Source: Anaerococcus ihuae (GTDB lineage Bacteria; Bacillota; Clostridia; Tissierellales; Peptoniphilaceae). Taken from it: a DNA stretch of 64,000 nt. The stretch lies in NCBI RefSeq assembly GCF_928368155.1, contig NZ_CAKMRU010000001.1:371001-435000 (forward strand). The letters are read 5' to 3'. Both the position numbers and the translations under genes were made by a program. The first letter of the stretch is position 1, and the number at the start of each line of letters is the position of its first letter. Shown one piece after another: positions 1-8,897 of this stretch. A model generated the notes under the pieces. It was not told the DNA's origin, searched no databases, and saw only the letters and a program-made list of their open reading frames with translations.

Positions 1-24
1 GATAAACTCTTATAAGAGGTAGAT

Positions 25-414
25 ATGAAATTAAAAAAAAGAGATATATTGGTTGTTATATTACTTTTATTTTTAAGTATTGGCATGGCTTTTTTTGTGC
101 AAAAAATTAAGTCAAATGAAAATGGAAATTATTTGAGAGTTGAACTTAATGGAAAAGAATATGGCACATACCCTTTAAATAAAGATAAAACTTTTAAAAT
201 TAAGATAGACGAAGATGAGTATAATATTGTTGAGATAAAAAATGGAAAGGTAAAGATGAGAGAGGCAAATTGTAGGGATTTGATTTGCACTCATATGCCA
301 AGTATTGAAAAGATTGGTGAAACTATAGTTTGTCTACCACACAGGCTGATTTTGGAAATTATTTCAAGTGATGATGGGAAAGATGATCAAGAAATTGATA
401 AGGTGGTTGGATGA
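25..414 (+). CDS. NusG domain II-containing membrane-anchored protein
   Basis: This 129-aa protein has a lysine-rich N-terminus, one membrane segment at about residues 8-26, and an extracytoplasmic beta domain at about 35-112 of the NusG domain II type. Cys83, Cys88 and Cys103 (in CRDLICTH and CLPH) are typical of this family. Its biochemical role is not established. It overlaps the next gene by ATGA, so the two are probably translationally coupled. In many Firmicutes this gene pair lies beside redox or isoprenoid membrane genes. The start is ATG after an AGAGGTAG ribosome site. The preceding 24 bases include a TAA in frame that may end an upstream gene outside the window. Confidence 0.8.
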   Translation: MKLKKRDILVVILLLFLSIGMAFFVQKIKSNENGNYLRVELNGKEYGTYPLNKDKTFKIKIDEDEYNIVEIKNGKVKMREANCRDLICTHMPSIEKIGETIVCLPHRLILEIISSDDGKDDQEIDKVVG

Positions 415-929
415 AAAATAATAGATTAAAAGTTTATATAAATTTAGCACTTTTACTTGCCTTATCTTTGGCGATTTCTTTGATTGAATCTGCTATTCCT
501 ATGCCTGTACCAATTCCAGGTGCAAGGCTTGGATTTTCTAATATAATTATTTTAGTAAGTATTTATTTGTATGATTTTAAAAAAGCTCTTTGTGTAAGTA
601 TATTGAAATCTTTTTTATTGGTTTTAATAACTGGATCTGTGATGAGTTTTTTTTATTCTTTTGTAGGTGCTATTTTTTCTACAACTGCCATGTATTTTTC
701 GCTTAAAAAGATTAATGATGATTTTTCACTAATTGGTGTAAGTGAAATTGGAGCTTTTTTTCATAATCTTGGTCAAATTCTTGTGGCTATATTTTTTATG
801 CAAAATATTAAAATGTTTTATTATTTTCCAGTTTTAGTTTTTATAGGAATTTTTACTGGATTTTTTGTTGGTTTAAGTTCAAATTTTATTGTTGAACATT
901 TAAAGAAAATTGGTGTTTTGAATGAATAA
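411..929 (+). CDS. Gx transporter family protein (heptaprenyl diphosphate synthase component I-like)
   Basis: This 172-aa, very hydrophobic protein has about five membrane segments. The N-terminal region contains the family-typical ESAIPMPVPIPGARLGFSN stretch at about residues 26-44. It belongs to the family annotated as Gx transporter or heptaprenyl diphosphate synthase component I, which resembles ECF substrate-binding membrane proteins. The substrate is unknown. It overlaps the upstream NusG-II gene by 4 nt and the downstream radC by 8 nt, which places all three in one transcript. The family assignment is good. The enzymatic name is historical and probably wrong for a purely membrane protein. 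Confidence 0.75.
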   Translation: MKNNRLKVYINLALLLALSLAISLIESAIPMPVPIPGARLGFSNIIILVSIYLYDFKKALCVSILKSFLLVLITGSVMSFFYSFVGAIFSTTAMYFSLKKINDDFSLIGVSEIGAFFHNLGQILVAIFFMQNIKMFYYFPVLVFIGIFTGFFVGLSSNFIVEHLKKIGVLNE

Positions 930-1602
930 AAAGATTAAAGATTTAGATATTAGTCAAAGACCTAGGGAAAAATTAAAATATTATGGTTATGAAACCTTAA
1001 GTGATGAGGATCTACTTGCTATATTAATTGAAACAGGCTCTAAAAAGAAAAATGCAATAGAAATTTCTAGAGAAATTTTAAATAAATTTTCTGCTGAAGA
1101 ACTTTTGTCTATTAGTATTGAGGAATTATGTGAAATAGATGGTATTAAACTTGCAAAGGCAAGTAAAATTATTGCAGCTATACAACTTGGTAAAAGACTT
1201 AGTGAAAAAATTATAAACAAAGAAATCAAGTGCATTAATTCTTGTGATGATGTTTTTCATTTGGTGAAAAATATGTTTTTAGACACAAAAAAAGAACATT
1301 TCTATGCTATATTATTAAATACTAAAAATGTAATTATTAGTAAGGAATTAATTTCTACGGGAGACCTTAATTCTTCTATTGTTAATCCTAGGGAATGTTT
1401 TACAAGGGCGGTTAGAAAAAGTGCAAATTCTGTGATTTTTGTTCACAATCACCCAAGCGGAAATCCTAAACCTTCAAGTAATGATAAAATAATTACTGAA
1501 AGGCTAGTTAAAGCTGGTGAAATTTTGAATATAAGTGTTTTGGATCATATTATTATTGGAAATAATGAATATTTTAGTTTTAGAAAAGAAAATTTTATAT
1601 AG
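922..1602 (+). CDS. radC: RadC family DNA repair-associated protein
   Basis: This 226-aa protein has an N-terminal helix-hairpin-helix part (about residues 15-90) and a C-terminal JAB/MPN-type metalloprotease-like domain. The signature HNHPSGNPKPSSND begins at His175 and gives the zinc-ligand pattern H-x-H...D. RadC is very common immediately upstream of mreB in Firmicutes, and that arrangement is kept here. Its true cellular role remains uncertain despite the DNA repair name. It overlaps the upstream gene by 8 nt. The length is normal for the family. Confidence 0.92.
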   Translation: MNKKIKDLDISQRPREKLKYYGYETLSDEDLLAILIETGSKKKNAIEISREILNKFSAEELLSISIEELCEIDGIKLAKASKIIAAIQLGKRLSEKIINKEIKCINSCDDVFHLVKNMFLDTKKEHFYAILLNTKNVIISKELISTGDLNSSIVNPRECFTRAVRKSANSVIFVHNHPSGNPKPSSNDKIITERLVKAGEILNISVLDHIIIGNNEYFSFRKENFI

Positions 1603-1611
1603 GAGATAAAG

Positions 1612-2625
1612 ATGAATTTTAGGATTATGGCAGAAGACCTGGCAATTGACTTAGGTACTAGCGATATTAAAGTTTTTAAGAAAAACGAGGGAGTGGCAAT
1701 ATCAGAGCCATCAGTTTTGGTCCTTGATCACCAAAGTAAATCTATTAAGGCGATTGGTCATGAGGCAAAAGAGATGGTTGGTAAAACTCCTGATGAAATT
1801 ATAGTACAAAGACCTATTGAAAATGGAGTTATATCGGATTTTAATTTGACTGAGGCAATGTTGAATTATTTTTTCCAAAAAATAAATCCTGGTTTTTCAG
1901 TTATTCAACCAAGGGTTGTTGTTTGTGTTCCAAGTGGAATTACTGATATTGAACAAAGGGCAGTTGAAGATGCTTCTTTACATGCTGGAAGTAGGGATGT
2001 AATTATGGTTGACGAATCTCTTGCAGCATGCTTTGGTGTTGGGCTTAGTCCTGAAGATCCAAGGGGGATTTTGGTTTTAAATCTTGGAGCAGGTACCAGT
2101 GAGGTTTGTGTAATTAGCCTTAATGGGATTGTTTCTAGCAAAACTTTAAAAATGGGTGGAGATGATATTGATAAAAATATCCAAGCATTTTTAAGAGAAA
2201 ATAAAAAAATTGAAATTGGTCTTAATAGTGCAGAGATAATAAAAAAAGAATTATTGTCTCTTAGATTAAAGGATAAAGAAATTGCTATGGAAATTGAGGG
2301 AAAAGATTTAAAAGATGGTCAACCTAAAAGTATCAAGATAAAAAGTGAAGAAATAGCTACATGTATCAGTGAATATGCTGATTTGCTTGTTGATATGATT
2401 TATTTGGTTTTGGAAAAGACTCCACCAGAATTGTCTAGTGATATAAAAAATGATGGATTCTTAATGACAGGTGGAATGGCAAATGTCAAAGGGCTTCGAG
2501 AATATATTGAAAAAATAACAAATTTGAAGGCAAAAGTTTCTGAAAAACCAGAATTTGATGCCATCAAGGGTGCAGGTTTAATAATGGAAAATCCTGAAAG
2601 ATTTTTGAAATTTCAAAGTAGGTAA
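1612..2625 (+). CDS. mreB: Rod shape-determining protein MreB (divergent)
   Basis: This 337-aa bacterial actin homologue would form membrane-associated filaments that guide the peptidoglycan elongation machinery. The actin fold motifs are visible: phosphate-1 loop DLGTSDIKV at about residues 14-22, phosphate-2 region LNLGAGTSEV at about 156-165, and adenosine motif GGMANVKGL near residue 290. The phosphate-2 loop has Asn157 and Ala160 where MreB proteins normally read DIGGGT, so nucleotide handling may differ. mreC and mreD follow directly. The ATG start has an AGGAGATAAAG site; an in-frame ATG at 1627 is an alternative. The gene assignment is firm by synteny. Confidence 0.9.
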   Translation: MNFRIMAEDLAIDLGTSDIKVFKKNEGVAISEPSVLVLDHQSKSIKAIGHEAKEMVGKTPDEIIVQRPIENGVISDFNLTEAMLNYFFQKINPGFSVIQPRVVVCVPSGITDIEQRAVEDASLHAGSRDVIMVDESLAACFGVGLSPEDPRGILVLNLGAGTSEVCVISLNGIVSSKTLKMGGDDIDKNIQAFLRENKKIEIGLNSAEIIKKELLSLRLKDKEIAMEIEGKDLKDGQPKSIKIKSEEIATCISEYADLLVDMIYLVLEKTPPELSSDIKNDGFLMTGGMANVKGLREYIEKITNLKAKVSEKPEFDAIKGAGLIMENPERFLKFQSR

Positions 2626-2627
2626 AT

Positions 2628-3458
2628 ATGGCTTATAGAAGAAAGAAAAAAAATAATAAATATTTTTTTATAACAGTTTTTTTGTTGGTCTTATTGATAT
2701 TTATTTCAAGTTTAACTGATGGTTTGGCTGAGGCTGGAAATAATATTACGAATACAGTTTTTAGGCCTATAAATAAAATATCATATTCTGTATCATCTGA
2801 AGTTATCAAGGCTATTGAAGATACAGTTGGGTCAAAACAAACAAGATCTGAAGTAGAAAAATTGAAAATTGAAAATAAAAATCTTTTGAAGGAAAATGCT
2901 AATTTAATGGAAATTATTAATAGGAAAGATTTCTTGAAAGCTGAAAATGATGCTTTGAAAGATGAAAAGTACCAATATTTGAAAGCTCAAGTTATAAATT
3001 CAGATGTAAAAAGCATGCAAGAATCATTTTTTATCGACAAGGGGAAAAAAGATGGAATCAAAGTTAATGATGTAGTATTGCAAGCAATTGGAAATAGCGA
3101 ATATTCATCTGCAGTTATTGGTAAAGTTGTTAAAGTAAACAAAAATACAAGTAAGATTGAAACTATAAAAAATTCATCAAATGACGTATCATTTATAAAC
3201 TCAAGAAGCGGGGACTATGGCGTTATTGATGATTATAAAAACAAAACTATAAGTGGGTACATGCTTGAAGTTTCAAGTGATGTTAAAAACTCTGATATTC
3301 TTATTACAAGTGGTATTGGAGGAGTCTATCCAAAAGGATTATATTTGGGAGAAATTTCAAATGTTAATATGAGTAAGGACTCATTGAGAAAGAATGTTAC
3401 AGTAGATTCCCCAGCAGATTTCACCCACTTATACAGGGTTTTAATTCTTAGAAAGTAA
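2628..3458 (+). CDS. mreC: Rod shape-determining protein MreC
   Basis: This 276-aa bitopic membrane protein has a very basic N-terminus, one membrane helix at about residues 13-28, a coiled coil at about 75-110, and a C-terminal extracytoplasmic double beta-barrel domain at about 115-275. MreC links MreB filaments to the transpeptidase PBP2, which is encoded two genes downstream. It begins 2 nt after the mreB stop. The length is usual for the family. Confidence 0.9.
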   Translation: MAYRRKKKNNKYFFITVFLLVLLIFISSLTDGLAEAGNNITNTVFRPINKISYSVSSEVIKAIEDTVGSKQTRSEVEKLKIENKNLLKENANLMEIINRKDFLKAENDALKDEKYQYLKAQVINSDVKSMQESFFIDKGKKDGIKVNDVVLQAIGNSEYSSAVIGKVVKVNKNTSKIETIKNSSNDVSFINSRSGDYGVIDDYKNKTISGYMLEVSSDVKNSDILITSGIGGVYPKGLYLGEISNVNMSKDSLRKNVTVDSPADFTHLYRVLILRK

Positions 3459-3467
3459 GGTGGATAT

Positions 3468-3959
3468 ATGAATAAATTTAAAACTTTTATAATAGCTTTT
3501 ATATCTTTTATTCTACAAATTAGTGTATTTTCTAAAATAGATATATTTGGAGCTAATATAAATATTATAATCGCCTTTATCATCTGTTTATCACTTACAC
3601 TTGGGTCAAAAAGTGGGGCATATGCTGGGCTTGTAATCGGACTTTTCGAAGACTTGATGTTTTCAAATATTATAGGCGTTAGAGCCTTATCATATTTTTT
3701 AATTGGACATTTTGTTGGAGATAAAAAGTTTAGATTTAACAACGATAAAAATACAGGTTTTATTTTAACTTTTGTATGTACAATAATAAATTTTGCTTTT
3801 GTAAGTTTGATAACATATATTTTTAAAACAGACCTCGTTGTAATAAAAAATTACTTATTTATACCACTTTTAGTAGAGGCTTTATTAAACACATTAATTT
3901 ATTTTATTTATCATTTTATAATTAAAAAAATTATGTATATTCCAACATATAGGATATAG
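3468..3959 (+). CDS. mreD: Rod shape-determining protein MreD
   Basis: This 163-aa integral membrane protein has about five membrane-spanning segments and the MreD pattern (GLVIGLFEDLMFSNIIG-type motif near residues 55-71). It is a component of the elongasome together with MreB, MreC and PBP2. It sits between mreC and the PBP2 gene, the canonical position. An AAGGTGG ribosome site lies just upstream. Confidence 0.88.
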   Translation: MNKFKTFIIAFISFILQISVFSKIDIFGANINIIIAFIICLSLTLGSKSGAYAGLVIGLFEDLMFSNIIGVRALSYFLIGHFVGDKKFRFNNDKNTGFILTFVCTIINFAFVSLITYIFKTDLVVIKNYLFIPLLVEALLNTLIYFIYHFIIKKIMYIPTYRI

Positions 3960-3970
3960 GGGTGTAAGAT

Positions 3971-6900
3971 TTGAGAAAACAAAAAGAAAATAGATTAACT
4001 ATCTTGCAAATAATCTTTGGCATAATGTTTCTTGCGATTTTTATTAAATTATTTATTCTTATGATAAATCAAGGGGAGCATTATAGGGACCTATCTGATA
4101 ATAGAAAAGTTCAAGAGGTTGATGAAATTGCAAGCAGGGGTGATATTTTAGATAGAAATGGAAATGTCCTAGCTACAACCGTTCCATCTTTTGCTGTTCA
4201 ATTATACAAAGATCAACTTACAAGTTTGGAGGATGAAGATAGGATAAAGGCTGTAAATTCTTTAGTTAATATTTTGGAAGAGGCTGGAGTGAATTATCAA
4301 AATGATTTTGACATTAGGTTAAACTCTTTCCAATATAAAAGAACAAAAGATTATTTTAAGGAAGAAAAATCTCCAGAAGATAAAATTATAGACATAATAG
4401 TTGAAAATGATTTGTTGGGTGAAATTGTAAAAACTACTAGCAATAAGGATGGGATTAAGTATGAAACTTTAAAGACCGCCCTTCTTGCCTTGAAAAAAAG
4501 AGGAATTGATATTCCTGTTCTAGTTAGTCAAAAAGACAATAACCTTAATGTTGTTTACAAAGACAATGCTAAAGACAAGCTAAAATCAATAGGCCATAAT
4601 ACAAATGAAGATCCTATTGATGTAGTTGTTAGTTCTGTAAATGAAGATAAGTCTGTTATTAAAAATATATTAGAAAACAATCAAGCAAGGCTTTTAACAT
4701 ACAAGGTAATTAAAGAAAAAAATCTAGAATCCAATATAATTTTAAAAGATTATAGCTTGACTGCTGATGAGAAATTTATTCAAAAAAAAGCTAGTTTAAA
4801 TAATGGATATCCAGAAATAAAGTTAGAAACAAAAGCAAGCGATGACTTTTATCAAATAGTAAAAAAATCTTCAATAAAGGAATTTTTGAAATCAGCAAAT
4901 TTAAACGAAGATGATGGATCATATTTAATTCCTGCTGATATTTTGATAGAAAAATTAGAAAATAAAGGGATTTATGCAAATTTTACAACTGAAGTAAAAA
5001 CTGAAAGTAAAAATAAAAAAAATATTTATTCAGTAAATGTTAATTTTAAAAATCCTCAAGCAGGGGATCCAGCTGAAGAACTGGCTAATCTTGCTGATAA
5101 ACATAATCTATTAAAGGGTGTAATTTTAGATAAAAAATTAAAATATTTGGCACAAAACGCTAATGTTACAAATAATGTATATCCTTCAATAGATATTTCT
5201 GAAGATAAGCCTAGTAAATGGGATTATACTTTTAATGTAGGCAAAAAGGACTTTTTTGAATATTATGCAAGCAGGGATAGAAGTCAAAATAGGGATAAAA
5301 TTGTTAAGAATTTAAAAAAGAAAAATGCTAAAGAAATTCTTGATTATATTAAATCAATTTCAAATATCAAAAATAATAATGATTACGAAGCTTGTGGGAT
5401 TTTAACGATTGATAATTTAATCAATAGACAAGGATCTTTTGGATTTAGACCTATTAATTTGGTTTATAATTTGGACGAGGCAACGGTTTTAAGAATTGAA
5501 GAAAATATAGAAAAATCTAAGGGAATAAGTGTAGCAACAATTCCTATTAGATCATATCCAAATAGAAACCTAGCAAGTCATGTCTTAGGATATATGGGTC
5601 CAATTGCAACAGATGAAGAAGTAGAAAAGTATGTAAATAAGGATTCTTATTTAAGAGATGAAATTGTTGGAAAAACTGGTATCGAAGAATCTTATCAAGA
5701 TACGCTCAGGGGAAAAAATGGAAAGAGTATAGTTACAGTTGATTCATCAGGAAATAGAATTGAAACCTTATCAAAAACTCCTTCTGAGCCTGGTAATGAT
5801 GTACATTTGACAATTGACGCTAATTTACAAAAAGAAGCAGAGAGATCTTTAGTAGCTATGCTTGAAGCTATTAGAACTGGAACAGTTCATGAATCTAAAT
5901 ATGGAAACTATTATCCTCCTATTGCATGCAAATATGCCGCTAGTGGAGCTGTTGTAGTAAGTAATGTTAAAACTGGTGAAGTGCTAGCATCAGCTTCATA
6001 TCCAAATTATGATCCCAATTTATTTTCAACTGGAATTTCTGAAACTGACTGGGATAGTTTACAAGCTGATGACAAAGCTAGTGTATTAACCCCTAGACCA
6101 ATGCTAAACATGGCAAGTCAAACAGCCGTTATGCCAGGATCTACTTTTAAGTTGGTATCATCATTGGCAGCGTTGGAAAAAGGATTAGATCCTCAAAGAT
6201 TAAATTATTGTAATGGTTTTATGGATATAGGAAATAGAAGATTTTCATGTCTGGCTTGGACTGAATATGGAATAAAACACGGTGAAGAAACTTTATATGA
6301 TGCATTGAAAGTTTCATGTAACTACTATTTCTTTACTCTTGCTTTGGGTGAAAATCCATCTAACGGAAAGAGTATCGGAGTTAAATTAGAGCTTAATGAT
6401 ATAAGAAAAACAGCTGAATTATTAGGCCTTGACAAAACTACAGGAATTGAAATTAATATTCCAAGTGAGTCTAGTGGAAATATTCCATCTACTGAGAAAA
6501 AATTAGAAGTTACAAAAGCTTTATTAAAAAAATATCTTGAAGAAAATTTGGATAAGTATTTAAAAGATAAAACAAAAAAGTCAAAAACAGATTTTAATAA
6601 GGATATAGAACAAATTGTTAAATTAGCAGATAGGCCTAAATCCATTGATAGAAAAGATCTTACTAAAATATTGGATAAAATGGGCTATAAGCCTGAAGAA
6701 ATTCTTGAAGGAGAAAGAGCTGGTCTTTCTGACAATATAAAATATACATTTTTAAATCAAGCAGAATGGGATATTACAGATATGTTAAATATCGTAATTG
6801 GTCAAGGACAAAACTCCTATACACCACTTCAAATGAATAGGGTTATTTCTACGCTTTCAAATGGAGGATATTTAAATAAATACACTTTAATTGATAAGGT

Positions 6901-7330
6901 GACAAATCATAATTCAAAAGATGTTTTATTTAAAAATCAAGTTCAAAGGTCAAAAATAAATGTAAAAGATCCAAAAAATTTTGAAGATATTAAATATGGA
7001 GCTTTACAAGCAGCCCAAGCCTTTAAATTTTTTAAAGATTTACCAATAGAAGTAGGTGAAAAAACAGGTACTGCTGAGGTTGAAGGAAAAAATCCTGATG
7101 GTTCAGATTTTGATTCATACGCTTGGATGCTTGGATTTGCACCGTATGATGATCCAGAAATTGCAGTAACAGTTTTTATGGTACAAGCTGGAACATCTAT
7201 AAATTGTGGTCCCGTAGTTAGAGATATAATATGTAAATATTTTGATATAAAAATAAACCCAGAAAATCAAAGCTTAGTTACTGGTACAAATACAGAAAAT
7301 AATAATCAAGAAAATACAGGGGGAGAGTAA
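3971..7330 (+). CDS. mrdA: Penicillin-binding protein 2 (class B transpeptidase), enlarged
   Basis: This 1119-aa monofunctional transpeptidase has an N-terminal membrane anchor at about residues 12-32, a large dimerisation/pedestal region, and a C-terminal transpeptidase domain. Catalytic motifs are STFK (Ser724), SCN (Ser782) and KTG (Lys1031). It cross-links peptidoglycan outside the membrane in the elongation complex. The protein is much longer than the usual 600-750 residues. The excess lies in the pedestal (about residues 70-470) and in a lysine-rich helical insertion of about 75 residues between the SxN and KTG motifs. The start is TTG after GGGGTG, 11 nt downstream of mreD. Confidence 0.9.
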   Translation: MRKQKENRLTILQIIFGIMFLAIFIKLFILMINQGEHYRDLSDNRKVQEVDEIASRGDILDRNGNVLATTVPSFAVQLYKDQLTSLEDEDRIKAVNSLVNILEEAGVNYQNDFDIRLNSFQYKRTKDYFKEEKSPEDKIIDIIVENDLLGEIVKTTSNKDGIKYETLKTALLALKKRGIDIPVLVSQKDNNLNVVYKDNAKDKLKSIGHNTNEDPIDVVVSSVNEDKSVIKNILENNQARLLTYKVIKEKNLESNIILKDYSLTADEKFIQKKASLNNGYPEIKLETKASDDFYQIVKKSSIKEFLKSANLNEDDGSYLIPADILIEKLENKGIYANFTTEVKTESKNKKNIYSVNVNFKNPQAGDPAEELANLADKHNLLKGVILDKKLKYLAQNANVTNNVYPSIDISEDKPSKWDYTFNVGKKDFFEYYASRDRSQNRDKIVKNLKKKNAKEILDYIKSISNIKNNNDYEACGILTIDNLINRQGSFGFRPINLVYNLDEATVLRIEENIEKSKGISVATIPIRSYPNRNLASHVLGYMGPIATDEEVEKYVNKDSYLRDEIVGKTGIEESYQDTLRGKNGKSIVTVDSSGNRIETLSKTPSEPGNDVHLTIDANLQKEAERSLVAMLEAIRTGTVHESKYGNYYPPIACKYAASGAVVVSNVKTGEVLASASYPNYDPNLFSTGISETDWDSLQADDKASVLTPRPMLNMASQTAVMPGSTFKLVSSLAALEKGLDPQRLNYCNGFMDIGNRRFSCLAWTEYGIKHGEETLYDALKVSCNYYFFTLALGENPSNGKSIGVKLELNDIRKTAELLGLDKTTGIEINIPSESSGNIPSTEKKLEVTKALLKKYLEENLDKYLKDKTKKSKTDFNKDIEQIVKLADRPKSIDRKDLTKILDKMGYKPEEILEGERAGLSDNIKYTFLNQAEWDITDMLNIVIGQGQNSYTPLQMNRVISTLSNGGYLNKYTLIDKVTNHNSKDVLFKNQVQRSKINVKDPKNFEDIKYGALQAAQAFKFFKDLPIEVGEKTGTAEVEGKNPDGSDFDSYAWMLGFAPYDDPEIAVTVFMVQAGTSINCGPVVRDIICKYFDIKINPENQSLVTGTNTENNNQENTGGE

Positions 7331-7331
7331 A

Positions 7332-7952
7332 ATGGAAGTATTTTTAATAAATTCAAATAATAATCTAGGTTTTATAGATGAATTTTCAAAAAAATTATCA
7401 GAAAATAAATCTGTCTTACTCTTATCTTTTACTAGGGATAAAAATGAAAATATAGAAGATTTATATGAAAGGGGAGGAATGATTACATATGATATATGTG
7501 ATTATTTCCTTGACCTTATTGACCTTGATAAAATTATTGTAAAAGCTTGTGAAAATATAGATTTTATAATTCCACCCCTTCTTAATTCAAAATATCAAAT
7601 AAAAAAAGAAGATATTTCTAGATTATTAGAAAAAATAAATACTTACGATTATTTAATCATTAATGGACTAGATGAATCTTTAATTGATGAGAAAAAAGAA
7701 ATTCAAATTATTAGTGAAAATCAAATAAAAGAAGAGATAAAATCTGACTATTTTTTCATTAATTCTTATGATAAATATTTTGATATTAGAGAATATAGGG
7801 ATGAAATTTTGGGAAAATCTTCTAAATTTTTAGGTTTAAAAGAAAAAGATTCTTCTTATGATAAAATAATATCAAATATTTTAGAAGATAAGAATGAAGA
7901 TATTCAAAAAATCGGTTTTTTTGAAAAAATAAAGAAGAAATTAGCCCAATGA
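7332..7952 (+). CDS. Degenerate MinD-like protein lacking the Walker A motif
   Basis: This 206-aa protein has no obvious standard name. Its alternating beta-alpha pattern, the segment MITYDICDY followed by an LIDLDKII-type stretch, and YDYLIINGLDE at about residues 109-119 correspond by eye to MinD regions (IVYDLVDV and FDYVIIDSPAG). The N-terminus lacks the KGGxGKT deviant Walker A: FLINSNNNLG stands in its place. The C-terminus GFFEKIKKKLAQ looks like the amphipathic membrane-targeting helix of MinD. In clostridial mre operons minC and minD follow PBP2, which supports the relationship. The MinD link is an inference; an unrelated P-loop-fold remnant is possible. Confidence 0.5.
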   Translation: MEVFLINSNNNLGFIDEFSKKLSENKSVLLLSFTRDKNENIEDLYERGGMITYDICDYFLDLIDLDKIIVKACENIDFIIPPLLNSKYQIKKEDISRLLEKINTYDYLIINGLDESLIDEKKEIQIISENQIKEEIKSDYFFINSYDKYFDIREYRDEILGKSSKFLGLKEKDSSYDKIISNILEDKNEDIQKIGFFEKIKKKLAQ

Positions 7953-8878
7953 AATCATTTATATTTGTAGATAAGAAAGAAAAAGCCTTTGGAAAAATTA
8001 TCGACGATAAGCTTTTTGAATTGAAATTTTATTCACCCTACTTGTTCAATATTTATAGGGCAAAAGTTGTTGGAAAAATTGATTCAATTAATGCATATTT
8101 TTTATTGTACGATGATGATAAGAAGGCTTTTTTAAAAACTAATAAAAAATTTAAAATTGGGGATAGTATAATTTGTCAAATAATAAAAGAAGAATTTGAT
8201 GATAAATTGGCTAGTGCCAGTGCGAATTTTAGGATAGAAAATGAAGATTATTATCTTTTTAGGTTTAAAAATAAGGGTTTTCCAAAATTAAAAAAGGGAA
8301 GAAAAAAGAATAGGGAAAATTATGATAAATTGATTAAACTTAAAAATTCATTGATCAATGAAGAAAATTTTACCCCATCACCTAAATTACTCAAATCGTA
8401 TAATCAATTAGACTTATATCTTGAAGAAAATAGTGGATTAGAAGTTAAGGAACTTGACATTAGAAATAATAAAATAATTTCAGATGCTTTTAAATCAATT
8501 AGTGAGAATAAAATTTATAAGGATGATTTATCAATTATTATTAATGATCTGGAAACTTTATGCCTTGTAGATGTGAATTCATCAAAGAAAAAATCAACTA
8601 TGGATAAGGATGATTTTTATTATAAGGTTAATAAAGATCTGATTGACTTTATATTTTATAATTTGAATTAAAGAAATATTGGCGGCATGGTAATTATTGA
8701 TTTTTTAAAATCTACGAAAAATGAAAAATTATTAGAAGAAATTGACCTTAGTTTAAAAAAATATTTTAAAACTTATACGATTTATGGTTTTACAAAAATG
8801 GGCCTATTTGAACTTTCGATTAAAAGAAGGGGAGAAAGTCTCAGAAAAAAACTAAAAGAAAAAGAGCTTATCAATTGA
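7949..8878 (+). pseudogene. RNase E/G family ribonuclease interrupted by an in-frame TAA
   Basis: The first open part (7949-8671, 240 codons) has an N-terminal S1-like region and ends just after the catalytic-type motif VDVNSSKK. A single TAA occupies 8669-8671. In the same frame reading resumes as RNIGGMVIIDFL and continues to 8878, including GFTKMGLFELSIKRRGE. In RNase E/G these are consecutive parts of one domain (VIDVNSGR ... LRNIGGIIVIDF ... GLVEMTRKR). A TTA leucine codon in place of TAA would restore NLNLRNIGG. Total length would be about 309 codons, shorter than the usual 400-500. It overlaps the MinD-like gene by 4 nt. It could be a true nonsense mutation, a sequence error or readthrough. 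Confidence 0.7.
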
Positions 8879-8897
8879 TAAGCTCTAATTTTTTTCT
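8863..8897. terminator. Bidirectional palindromic terminator shared by two convergent genes
   Basis: A perfect 24-nt palindrome (AGAGCTTATCAA and its mirror) spans 8863-8886. It is followed by a T-rich tract on the plus strand and preceded by an A-rich tract that reads as T on the minus strand. It overlaps the stop codons of the RNase E/G remnant (plus) and the GIY-YIG gene (minus), and both proteins therefore end in the residues ELIN. Confidence 0.85.

Noticed and set aside
3326..3742. Antisense ORF over mreC/mreD (138 codons)
   Set aside because: It lies wholly opposite well-supported genes, has no ribosome site, and its protein is low-complexity and shadow-like.
8687..8878. 63-codon ORF as a separate small protein
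   Set aside because: It is in frame with the upstream RNase E/G part, and its residues complete the conserved motif.
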